From Firmicutes bacterium UBA4975 (GTDB lineage: Bacteria > Bacillota > Proteinivoracia > UBA4975): a stretch of 7,328 nucleotides of DNA. The first letter of the stretch is position 1. Every line of letters begins with the position of its first letter. This document shows positions 1-5,642 of the stretch, piece after piece. Both the position numbers and the translations under genes were made by a program. The stretch covers positions 1 through 7,328 of the forward strand of contig DGZR01000003.1 in assembly GCA_002397155.1 (NCBI GenBank), written 5' to 3'. The notes beneath the pieces are model-generated. The model did no database searches, was not told where the DNA came from, and was given only the letters and a program-made list of their open reading frames with translations.

Positions 1-1
1 G

Positions 2-901
2 ATTGACGCCGCTACCCCCCTGGGCGCTTGCCTGGCTGCTGCCCTGGCCAAGCGGATCTGCATCTACTCCCTGCACACCAACCTGGATTTCATTCAGGGC
101 GGGGTTTCCGATTGCCTGGCCGAACTGCTGCAGCTACAAAATATCCAGGTGCTGGACAAGTCGCCGGGCCGGTGCTGTAAACTAGTGGTCTTTGTTCCCG
201 ATAGTCATCTAGATGAGGTGAGGCGGGTTCTGGGGGATGCGGGAGCAGGCTGGCTGGGCAACTACTCTCACTGTACCTTTGTCTCGCCGGGCCAGGGCCA
301 ATTCCTGCCCCGGGCCGGGACCAGCCCCTGGTCAGGCCGACCAGGAGAACTCTCCCAGGTCTCAGAGCAGCGCCTGGAGACCATCCTCCCCCAGGCTATG
401 CTGCCCAGGGTCCTGAGGGCGCTAAAGGGGGCCCACCCCTATGAAGAACCCGCATATGATATAATACCCTTGGAAAACAAAGCCAATCTGGGTCTGGGCA
501 GGATCGGCCGGCTCCCGGAGCAGGTGAAATTAAGCGAATTGGCGGCCCGGGTGGCCCAGTCCCTAGCTTGCGCCTCGGTCCGGGTCTCCGGCGACCCAGA
601 AGCCCTGGTGGAGCGGGTGGCCGTATGCGGGGGGAGCGGCAGCGACCTCATCGCCCTCGCCCAGGCCAGGGGGGCCCAAGTCCTGGTCACCGGGGATGTG
701 GGCCACCACGACGCTCTAGAGGCGGCCAATCTGGGCTTGGCCCTGGTGGACCCCGGCCATTATAAAAGTGAACTTCCCGTCCTAGGGGCGGTGCAATCAT
801 ATCTTCAGCGGCGTCTGCCCGGGGTTTTTTCAGCCGTTTATCCCGGGGAGAGGGACCCAATCTGGTTTTTGCCAGGACAGGGGGGATTTATGAATGGATA
901 G
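2..901 (+). CDS. Nif3-like dinuclear metal centre protein, YqfO type (5' end outside window)
   Basis: The reading frame is open from base 2 and runs to TAG at 899-901, giving 299 residues; YqfO proteins are about 370, so roughly 70 N-terminal residues lie off the left edge. The internal ATG at 149 is not the start, because family-conserved sequence precedes it: HTNLD at in-window residues 25-29, a metal-ligand motif of Nif3 (DUF34), followed by the usual GGV. Residues about 60-155 form the extra PII/CutA-like middle domain that separates long YqfO proteins from short Nif3, with GNYSHCTF (86-93) and GAHPYEEPAYD (143-153). The C-terminal half restores the Nif3 fold with VTGDVGHHDA (229-238) and DPGHYKSE (250-257), which supply the remaining His/Asp/Glu ligands. 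The protein is expected to be cytosolic and to bind two divalent metals. Its biochemical role is unsettled; the database name 'GTP cyclohydrolase 1 type 2 homolog' should not be taken as a proven activity. It overlaps the next gene by 8 bases. Confidence 0.93.
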   Translation: MDAATPLGACLAAALAKRICIYSLHTNLDFIQGGVSDCLAELLQLQNIQVLDKSPGRCCKLVVFVPDSHLDEVRRVLGDAGAGWLGNYSHCTFVSPGQGQFLPRAGTSPWSGRPGELSQVSEQRLETILPQAMLPRVLRALKGAHPYEEPAYDIIPLENKANLGLGRIGRLPEQVKLSELAARVAQSLACASVRVSGDPEALVERVAVCGGSGSDLIALAQARGAQVLVTGDVGHHDALEAANLGLALVDPGHYKSELPVLGAVQSYLQRRLPGVFSAVYPGERDPIWFLPGQGGFMNG

Positions 902-1610
902 CCTCAAGGCCATGTGGCGGCTGCAGAACACCGAGGTGGAAATGGTCAAGCTGCGCAAGGAGTGGAATGATATCAAGGAACTGCTCGGCCGGGAAAGCGG
1001 CGCGGAAACTGCCGAAATCCAGGCCGGAATCGCCGAGGCCCGGGCCAGGTGGCAAAAGAACAAGGAGGAGTATGAGGAAAGCACCCTAGAAATCGAGACC
1101 ATCGGCCGCAAGCTGGAACAGTTCAACAGCCAGCTCTATGAGGGGGGCGGCCTCAGTAAAGAACTGGTTTCCCTCCAGCAGAACATCGACCAGTTGGAAA
1201 AGCGCCGACACCTTCTCGAAGAGAAGCAGCTTGGCTGCATCGAAGAGCTGGATGATCTGGAAAAGCGGATAGCCAATGAGACAGTCCGTTTTCAACGGCT
1301 GGACGAGCAGAGAAAGTCCCGGCTCAGCCGCCTGGGGGAACGGCGGGAAGAGATTAAAGGGAAGTACGACCTCCTCAAAGAACGCAGGGAAGAGCTGCGA
1401 GCCGATATCCCCGAGGAAATGATGGTTCTTTATACCGACCTGGTAGGTCAAAAGAAAAGACCGATGGCCACCCTGGTCGGAGAGAATTGCAGCGGCTGCG
1501 GCATAGCCCAGACTACCCAGAACGTAAACGCCTTAAAAAAAGAGGGTCGGTATACCCGCTGTATCAACTGTGGAAGAATAATCGTTACGGGGGATTACCT
1601 CGAAGAGTGA
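894..1610 (+). CDS. Coiled-coil C4-type zinc-ribbon protein (DUF164 family)
   Basis: This is a 238-residue protein. Residues 1 to about 175 are almost entirely charged heptad-like helix rich in Glu, Lys, Arg and Leu, predicted to form a long coiled-coil hairpin. The C-terminus is a zinc ribbon with C199-x2-C202 and C223-x2-C226, ending IIVTGDYLEE. This architecture matches the DUF164/C4-type zinc-ribbon family, whose structurally studied member is Helicobacter HP0958 (FlgZ). A specific function here cannot be read from sequence; nucleic-acid or protein binding is plausible. The ATG at 894 lies inside the last codons of the nif3 gene, with AGGGGGG at 879-885 placed 8 bases upstream. The 8-base overlap suggests translational coupling and a shared transcript. 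The nif3-DUF164 pair is a familiar arrangement in Firmicutes (from memory). There is no signal peptide or membrane segment. Confidence 0.9.
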   Translation: MDSLKAMWRLQNTEVEMVKLRKEWNDIKELLGRESGAETAEIQAGIAEARARWQKNKEEYEESTLEIETIGRKLEQFNSQLYEGGGLSKELVSLQQNIDQLEKRRHLLEEKQLGCIEELDDLEKRIANETVRFQRLDEQRKSRLSRLGERREEIKGKYDLLKERREELRADIPEEMMVLYTDLVGQKKRPMATLVGENCSGCGIAQTTQNVNALKKEGRYTRCINCGRIIVTGDYLEE

Positions 1611-1614
1611 GGCG

Positions 1615-2739
1615 ATGGATGTGGCTGATGAAATAAGAATACTCTTGACCGGCGGCGGCACCGGCGGTCATATTTACCCCGGCATTGTCATCGCCGACGA
1701 GGTAAAAAGGCTGAACCCCGCCGTCAAAATCCTCTTTGTCGGGACCCAGCGGGGGCTGGAAAGCAAGGTCGTGCCGCCCTTGGGCTACGAGATCAAGTAC
1801 ATAGACGTGCGCTACTTTATCCGCCGCCTGACCCTGAAGAACTTTGCCGTGGCCTATAAGGCCCTGGCGGCCATCCCCGCCGCCAAAAAAATTATCCGGG
1901 AGTTTAAGCCCGATGTGGTAATCGGGACCGGCGGCTACGTTTCCGGCCCGGTTGTCTTTGCCGCCACCAGGCTCAAGGTGCCAACCTTGATCCACGAACA
2001 AAACGCCTTTCCCGGCCTCACCACCCGGCTGCTGGCCAAGAGGGTAACCCGGGTCGCCGTCAGCCACGCCGAAGCGGTAAAGCGGCTAAAATCCGGAACA
2101 GCGGTAGTGGTCACCGGCCATCCCGTGCGCCGGGACTTTTATGCCGAAGAGCCCGGTCATTTCCGGCAAAAAGAGGAGATTGGCCCCGAGCAAAAGCTGG
2201 TCATCGTGGTGGGGGGCAGCGGCGGCGCCCTAAAACTCAACCAAGTTACCCTGGCGGCAGCGCCCAGCCTTATTGAGGACCCAGGGACCGTCCTCATTCA
2301 GGTGGCGGGCAGCCGCTACTACCCGTGGGTCCAAGGCGAACGGACGAAAATGGGGCTGAGCCCCGACCAGGAAAAGCGCTACCGCCTCTTGGAATACCTG
2401 CACGACATGCCCGGGGCGATGCGGGACTGCGACCTCATCGTTTCCCGCTCCGGGGGGATGGTCCATGAGCTCACCGTCACCGGCTGCCCGGCTCTTTTAG
2501 TGCCTTCACCAAATGTCACCGACGACCACCAACTGCACAATGCCCGGTCAATGGCCCGGGCCGGCGCTGCCCTGGTCATCGAGGAGCCCCAGCTCACGTC
2601 CGAAAGGCTGGCCCAAGAGATAAAAAACCTCTTGGGCGCTCCCCAGAAGTTGGACACTATGGCCGCCGCCGCCAAAGCCATGGGCAAGCCGGAGGCAGGC
2701 AAACGTTTGGCAAAAATTGCTTTGGAAATAATTAAGTAA
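1615..2739 (+). CDS. murG: MurG-family UDP-GlcNAc:undecaprenyl-PP-MurNAc-pentapeptide GlcNAc transferase, divergent
   Basis: This is a 374-residue GT-B glycosyltransferase of normal MurG length. MurG adds GlcNAc to lipid I to make lipid II on the inner face of the membrane. Visible signatures are the N-terminal glycine loop GGGTGGH (13-19), GGYVSGP (106-112), HEQN (128-131), a second glycine loop GGSGGA (200-205), SRSGG (277-281) and the acceptor-side DDHQLHNA (303-310). Several normally strict positions differ: GGSQGA reads GGSGGA, GNPVR reads GHPVR (168-172), the Asn after HEQN-xxxGLT is Thr, and the stretch between SRSG and PALLVP is one residue shorter than in E. coli or B. subtilis MurG as I recall them. 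It begins 4 bases after the zinc-ribbon gene, not in a mraY-murD-ftsW context. The start could instead be GTG at 1621, which is better spaced from GAGG at 1609-1612. It may be the housekeeping enzyme or a paralogue; the family assignment is secure, the exact acceptor is not. Confidence 0.88.
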   Translation: MDVADEIRILLTGGGTGGHIYPGIVIADEVKRLNPAVKILFVGTQRGLESKVVPPLGYEIKYIDVRYFIRRLTLKNFAVAYKALAAIPAAKKIIREFKPDVVIGTGGYVSGPVVFAATRLKVPTLIHEQNAFPGLTTRLLAKRVTRVAVSHAEAVKRLKSGTAVVVTGHPVRRDFYAEEPGHFRQKEEIGPEQKLVIVVGGSGGALKLNQVTLAAAPSLIEDPGTVLIQVAGSRYYPWVQGERTKMGLSPDQEKRYRLLEYLHDMPGAMRDCDLIVSRSGGMVHELTVTGCPALLVPSPNVTDDHQLHNARSMARAGAALVIEEPQLTSERLAQEIKNLLGAPQKLDTMAAAAKAMGKPEAGKRLAKIALEIIK

Positions 2740-2772
2740 ATAACTTGTTTTTTTGCTCTCCTTCATTTGCCT

Positions 2773-2801
2773 TTGACTATCGAAAAAAGCTGTGTTAATC
2801 T
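2773..2801 (+). promoter_or_regulatory. Promoter of the RNase P RNA gene
   Basis: The -35 element TTGACT (2773-2778) is followed after 17 bases by TAATCT (2796-2801). The latter is a weak -10 that keeps the key T, A and final T, and it is preceded by TG one base upstream (2793-2794), so it qualifies as an extended -10. Predicted initiation near 2808 falls about three bases before the P1 helix of the RNA. It is read by eye against the sigma-A consensus. Confidence 0.55.
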
Positions 2802-2810
2802 TTTAGAAGA

Positions 2811-3162
2811 AAGCTGAGCAAGCCGGGCAGCCGCGGTTATTTATAACTGAGGAAAGTCCGGGCTCCGCAGGGCAGGGTGCTGGATAACGTCCAGTGAGGG
2901 TGACCTTAAGGAAAGTGCCACAGAAAACAAACCGCCTCTTCCAGAGGTAAGGATGAAACGGTGCGGTAAGAGCGCACCAGCAGTCAGGTAACTGGCTGGC
3001 TTGGTAAACCCCACCCGGAGCAAGACCTAATAGGAGGGACTAAAGGACGGCCCGTCCGCCCCTCGGGTATGGTCGCTTGAGCCGTCAGGTGACTGACGGC
3101 CCAGATAGATGGCTGCTGCCCCGGAAGGGGTACAGAACCCGGCTTACACGCTTGCTCAGCTT
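2811..3162 (+). ncRNA. rnpB: RNase P RNA (M1 RNA), bacterial class A
   Basis: This is the catalytic RNA that trims 5' leaders from pre-tRNAs together with RnpA. The ends are set by the P1 helix: bases 2811-2823 are fully complementary to 3150-3162. Universally conserved blocks are present in order: GAGGAAAGTCCGGGCTCC (2849-2866), ACAGAAA (2920-2926), the AAGAGCGCACCAGCA region (about 2968-2982), GGTAAACCCCACCCGGAGCA (from 3003), AGATAGATGGCTGC (3103-3116) and ACAGAACCCGGCTTA (3132-3146). The hairpin around 2985-2994 (CAG/CTG) has a GTAA tetraloop in the P14 position. GGACG/CGTCC at 3045-3057 fits P17. P18 is an 8-bp stem 3081-3088/3093-3100 capped by GTGA. The P13/P14 and P16/P17 elements and close collinearity with E. 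coli M1 make it class A, not the Bacillus class B. The length of about 352 nt is normal. Confidence 0.96.
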
Positions 3163-3171
3163 ATTTTTACC

Positions 3172-3200
3172 GACCGCCGCAGAAACGCTGCGGTCTTTTT
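3172..3200 (+). terminator. Intrinsic terminator of rnpB
   Basis: GACCGC (3172-3177) pairs with GCGGTC (3190-3195). After a C/T mismatch, a further GC/GC pair closes the loop AGAAAC. The stem runs straight into TTTTT (3196-3200). It lies 10 bases past the P1 helix and ends the RNase P transcript. Confidence 0.85.
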
Positions 3201-3264
3201 GTAGGCCAAGAAATGTTTTTTAGCCGCCTTGCGGGCGAGAGCGAGAGATTTTTTTCTCATTTCT

Positions 3265-3293
3265 TTGCCAAATGCCCCGGTTTTTTGTATGAT
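3265..3293 (+). promoter_or_regulatory. Sigma-A-type promoter for the permease-GTPase unit
   Basis: TTGCCA (3265-3270, five of six to TTGACA) and TATGAT (3288-3293, five of six to TATAAT) are separated by exactly 17 bases. Predicted initiation is around 3300, so the transcript would have a leader of about 70 bases before the TTG start at 3370. The promoter lies inside the longer in-frame opening that begins at 3229, which argues against that upstream start. Confidence 0.75.
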
Positions 3294-3299
3294 ATTACT

Positions 3300-3347
3300 G
3301 TGGGGAGGCGGGGGCCAAGGCAGGGGAGGGCGCCCCCCCCGACCCAC
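3300..3347 (+). promoter_or_regulatory. GC-rich structured 5' leader of the permease mRNA
   Basis: GTGGG (3300-3304) can pair with CCCAC (3343-3347), and CGGGGG (3309-3314) with CCCCCG (3336-3341), leaving a small internal loop. This forms a stable stem beginning at the predicted first base of the transcript and ending 8 bases before the ribosome binding site. The same strand carries four G-runs of three or more between 3302 and 3330, an alternative quadruplex-type motif. The regulatory role is inference; the pairing is visible. Confidence 0.4.
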
Positions 3348-3355
3348 TGTAGCGG

Positions 3356-3362
3356 AAAGGAG
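3356..3362 (+). promoter_or_regulatory. Ribosome binding site fixing the TTG start of the permease
   Basis: AAAGGAG at 3356-3362 is followed 7 bases later by TTG (3370-3372) in the open frame. No comparable site precedes the ATG at 3229, so this site decides the start. Confidence 0.8.
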
Positions 3363-3369
3363 TGCGCCC

Positions 3370-4383
3370 TTGGACGAAAAATGCGCGAAACTGTTGAGAA
3401 TACTTGCCGTTCTATTCGTGATTTTACTTATCTTGGCTTACGGCCACCGCATTGCCTCCATGCTCACCCCGGTGGTGATTGCCGTCCTCCTTGCCCTGCT
3501 GCTCTTGCCCCTGGTCGATTACCTGGCGGCTAAGTTCAAGTCCCGGTTCTTGGGGACAGTCGCCGTGCTCTTACCGACCTTTGCTTTGATCTTTATGGGG
3601 TTGTGGTGGGCGATGAGCCAGTTGTACCGGGAGGCAGAAAAGTTCATTCTTTCCTTTCCCTCGATTATCACGAACCTTCAGCTCCTGTTCAATGAACGCA
3701 TACTGCCTGCCGTCAAGGGGACCAGGTATGAAGAGCTGTTTTTTGTCATCCGGGACGATGTAATCCTCCAGGCCATATCTTGGGTTCAGGACTTGGCAAA
3801 AACACTGATCAGCTCGGGATTAAACTTTGTCAGCACCTTGCCCGGCCTTTTTCTGGCTTTTATGGTGGCGTTCTTGCTGGTCATCTACCTGGTCTACGAT
3901 AAAAAATGGGTTTTCAACCTCATTCCCACCGCCGACGATAATATTGGCCAGACCCTAAAGTCTATCTACGGCTTTATTAAATCCCAGCTCATGCTGATCA
4001 TCATCACGGCGGCAATCTGTATGCTCACTTTTTCCTTGTTGGGAATACCCTATGTCTTTGCCCTGGGGGCCTTAATCGCCATTCTCGACCTGCTGCCCAT
4101 CCTGGGAACCGGCACCCTGCTGGTACCCATGGTGGTCTGGTACTTTATCCTGGGCCGCCCCATTACTGCGGTGATCTTGGCGGTGCTCTACGGCGTGATC
4201 ATTGTGGTCCGGCAGATCGTCGAGCCCAAGCTCTTGGCTAACAACCTGGGCATTCATCCGGTGGTTGCCATCCTCTCGGTTTTTTTAGGCCTGAAACTCT
4301 TTGGCGCCGTCGGCCTGGTTCTTTTGCCCCTTGTCACTTCTATTGCGGCCAGTTTTCCCCGGTTCAAGAGGCTGAGACGTTAA
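3370..4383 (+). CDS. AI-2E family (UPF0118) membrane protein, YtvI-like
   Basis: From TTG 3370 this gives 337 residues. The frame is open back to ATG 3229, but that stretch is low-complexity Gly/Arg/Pro, contains the promoter, and has no ribosome binding site. The protein is strongly hydrophobic, with membrane segments near residues 8-24, 31-48, 60-82, 157-176, 209-226, 229-262 (probably two), 269-282 and 299-330. The soluble stretch at about 85-150 lies between the third and fourth segments, as in the family. Family hallmarks are DLLPILGTG (240-248), RQIVEPKLL (281-289) and FLGLKLFGAVGL in the last segment. RQIVEPKLL together with the 'LKLFG' helix resembles YtvI, annotated as a sporulation integral membrane protein in Bacillus and Clostridia. 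Members include the AI-2 exporter TqsA and Na+/H+ antiporters, so the substrate is unknown here. The gene is the first of a two-gene unit with the GTPase. Confidence 0.88.
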   Translation: MDEKCAKLLRILAVLFVILLILAYGHRIASMLTPVVIAVLLALLLLPLVDYLAAKFKSRFLGTVAVLLPTFALIFMGLWWAMSQLYREAEKFILSFPSIITNLQLLFNERILPAVKGTRYEELFFVIRDDVILQAISWVQDLAKTLISSGLNFVSTLPGLFLAFMVAFLLVIYLVYDKKWVFNLIPTADDNIGQTLKSIYGFIKSQLMLIIITAAICMLTFSLLGIPYVFALGALIAILDLLPILGTGTLLVPMVVWYFILGRPITAVILAVLYGVIIVVRQIVEPKLLANNLGIHPVVAILSVFLGLKLFGAVGLVLLPLVTSIAASFPRFKRLRR

Positions 4384-4390
4384 TTTTTTG

Positions 4391-4396
4391 GGAGGG
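4391..4396 (+). promoter_or_regulatory. Ribosome binding site for the GTG-started GTPase
   Basis: GGAGGG at 4391-4396 stands 7 bases before GTG 4404. The ATG at 4397 is in another frame and abuts the site with no spacer, so GTG is the start. Confidence 0.75.
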
Positions 4397-4403
4397 ATGA
4401 ACA

Positions 4404-5384
4404 GTGCCTGCCAACCTGACCCAACAGTATTACGCCGCCGAAGAAGCCTTTAAAAAAGCTGGAACCTATGAGGAAAGGCTAGCCGCTCTTGAAGAGATGC
4501 TGGCCACTGTGCCCAAGCACAAAGGGACGGAAAAAATTCAGGCGGACATAAAAAAACGCCTCTCCCGGATGCGAAAAGAGAGCGGGCAGGGCCAAGGGAC
4601 GGGCAGCCGCCAGGAGGACCCTTTTCTCATCGAGGCCCACGGCGCCGGCCAAGTCCTTTTATTGGGCCCTCCTAACGCGGGCAAGTCCGCCCTAGTGCAG
4701 GCCTTGACCAACGCCAAGACTGTGGTGGCGGACTACCCCTATGCCACCGTTTTGCCCGTTCCGGGCATGATGAAATTTGAAGACATTTCTATCCAATTGG
4801 TGGACACGCCCCCTTATATACCGGGGGGAGTGGCGGGAAACTTTCTTTCCGCCATCCGCAACAGCGATCTACTGGCCCTGGTCATCGATCTCGCCGACCA
4901 GGACTCAGCGGATCAACTGGCGGAAATGCTGGAGTTTTTGCGGGAAAAGCGGATTCTCCGGGAGGAAGTGCTGCCCGGCGTGCGGGCTTTCACCCCGGAT
5001 AAAGTTCTGGTTTTGGGCAATAAAGGGGATTTGGCCCCAGACCCGGAGCTTATTGAAATGATTGAAGAACTGGTTCCCGGGTGTCCCACCTTGCTGGCCG
5101 TCTCCGCCCTCACCGGCGACAATCTGGACCGCTTCGGCGCTCTGGCCTTTGAGCGTTTACAGGTCATCCGGGTCTACACCAAGCGGCCGGGAAAACCACC
5201 GGACCTGGAACGGCCCTTTGTCCTGCCCCGGGGTAGCACCGTATCCGACTTAGCCGGTTCTATCCACAACGAACTGGCTGAGACCATGAGGATCGCCAAA
5301 GTGTGGGGTTCCACCAAATTTGAAGGTCAGGCGGTTAACCACGACTATGTTTTAGCGGACCGGGACATTGTCGAATTGAGTTAA
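4404..5384 (+). CDS. DRG/Obg-like GTPase with C-terminal TGS domain
   Basis: This is a 326-residue soluble GTPase starting at GTG. Residues 1-60 are helical and contain PKHKGTEKIQADIKKRL (37-53), which resembles the N-terminal helical region of archaeal and eukaryotic DRG proteins. The G domain follows: G1 GPPNAGKS (88-95), switch I with YPYAT (111-115), G3 DTPP (134-137, where most GTPases have DxxG), G4 NKGD (206-209) and G5 SAL (234-236). Residues about 254-326 are a TGS domain, the ubiquitin-like RNA/ribosome-associated module found in ThrRS, SpoT and DRG, ending DRDIVEL. It lacks the glycine-rich Obg fold, so it is not ObgE/CgtA, nor YchF, which has a different layout. A ribosome- or RNA-linked role is inferred from family. 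It lies 20 bases after the permease and ends at the shared terminator. Confidence 0.88.
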   Translation: MPANLTQQYYAAEEAFKKAGTYEERLAALEEMLATVPKHKGTEKIQADIKKRLSRMRKESGQGQGTGSRQEDPFLIEAHGAGQVLLLGPPNAGKSALVQALTNAKTVVADYPYATVLPVPGMMKFEDISIQLVDTPPYIPGGVAGNFLSAIRNSDLLALVIDLADQDSADQLAEMLEFLREKRILREEVLPGVRAFTPDKVLVLGNKGDLAPDPELIEMIEELVPGCPTLLAVSALTGDNLDRFGALAFERLQVIRVYTKRPGKPPDLERPFVLPRGSTVSDLAGSIHNELAETMRIAKVWGSTKFEGQAVNHDYVLADRDIVELS

Positions 5385-5416
5385 AAAATAACAGGGACTT
5401 TAATCCCTGTTATTTT
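5385..5416. terminator. Symmetric, bidirectional intrinsic terminator
   Basis: A perfect 13-bp inverted repeat, AAAATAACAGGGA (5385-5397) and TCCCTGTTATTTT (5404-5416), flanks a 6-base loop. The flanking A and T runs serve as U-tracts on either strand; the minus-strand reading gives the longer run (TTATTTTTT). It ends both the GTPase transcript and the convergent DUF1540 transcript, and touches the stop codons of both genes. Confidence 0.88.
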
Positions 5417-5585
5417 AGCGCTTGGGGGAAAATGTGGCGCAGCCCGTTTCTTCGGTGTCTGAGGCATCGGAGGGCTGTATTTCGATGCTCGAGGCCAGGC
5501 AGTGGTCCCCGTGGGCATAGTAGCGGCAAGCGCTGACGACGCACTTGACTCGGGAAATGGCGGAGTCAGCTTTATCCACCCGCAT
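5415..5585 (-). CDS. DUF1540 small cysteine-rich protein
   Basis: This is a 56-residue protein from ATG (5585-5583) to TAA (5417-5415). It has four cysteines at residues 15, 20, 29 and 49, arranged VKCVVSACRYYAHGDHC and then ETGCATFSPKR. The C-x4-C-x8-C pattern and the final CATF-x-P(K/R) are the DUF1540 signature. The family is common in Clostridia and Bacilli, often as one or two tandem units, and is presumed to bind a metal through the cysteines; no function is established. The start is supported by a near-perfect Shine-Dalgarno four bases upstream. The gene follows leuS on the same strand by 57 bases and may be read through from it or use a promoter I cannot identify with confidence. A longer overlapping frame covering 5381-5593 on this strand lacks family features and is a shadow. 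Confidence 0.88.
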   Translation of the reverse strand: MRVDKADSAISRVKCVVSACRYYAHGDHCLASSIEIQPSDASDTEETGCATFSPKR

Positions 5586-5589
5586 TTTT

Positions 5590-5599
5590 TCACCTCCCC
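5590..5599 (-). promoter_or_regulatory. Ribosome binding site of the DUF1540 gene
   Basis: Read on the minus strand, this is GGGGAGGTGA, an almost full complement to the 16S rRNA 3' end, four bases before the ATG. Such a strong site on a 56-codon frame supports it being a real, well-translated gene. Confidence 0.8.
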
Positions 5600-5642
5600 T
5601 AGTAGTATTTAAGCAGGAGCGGGAAGCTATGCGGTACTGATA

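Noticed and set aside
439..729. Minus-strand frame opposite nif3, with similar frames at 1086-1451 and 1585-2067
   Set aside because: These are shadows of conserved plus-strand genes with no independent signals.
2734..2754. AAGT/ACTT pairing followed by a run of seven T after murG
   Set aside because: The stem is only 4 bp and A/T rich; the T-run is suggestive, but I cannot support an intrinsic terminator here. The upstream transcript may run into rnpB.
3215..3262. Small stem CCGC/GCGG and a GAGA...TCTC pairing between the rnpB terminator and the next promoter
   Set aside because: Stems of 4 bp in low-complexity sequence, with no correctly placed T-run; probably chance.
5381..5593. 70-residue minus-strand frame over the DUF1540 gene
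   Set aside because: It is a different frame from the DUF1540 protein, its start overlaps the Shine-Dalgarno, and its C-terminus is made of the terminator hairpin.
5586..5642. Possible promoter for the DUF1540 gene on the minus strand (TAAATACT near 5607)
   Set aside because: A -10-like stretch is present, but no acceptable -35 at 16-18 bases; read-through from leuS is equally likely.
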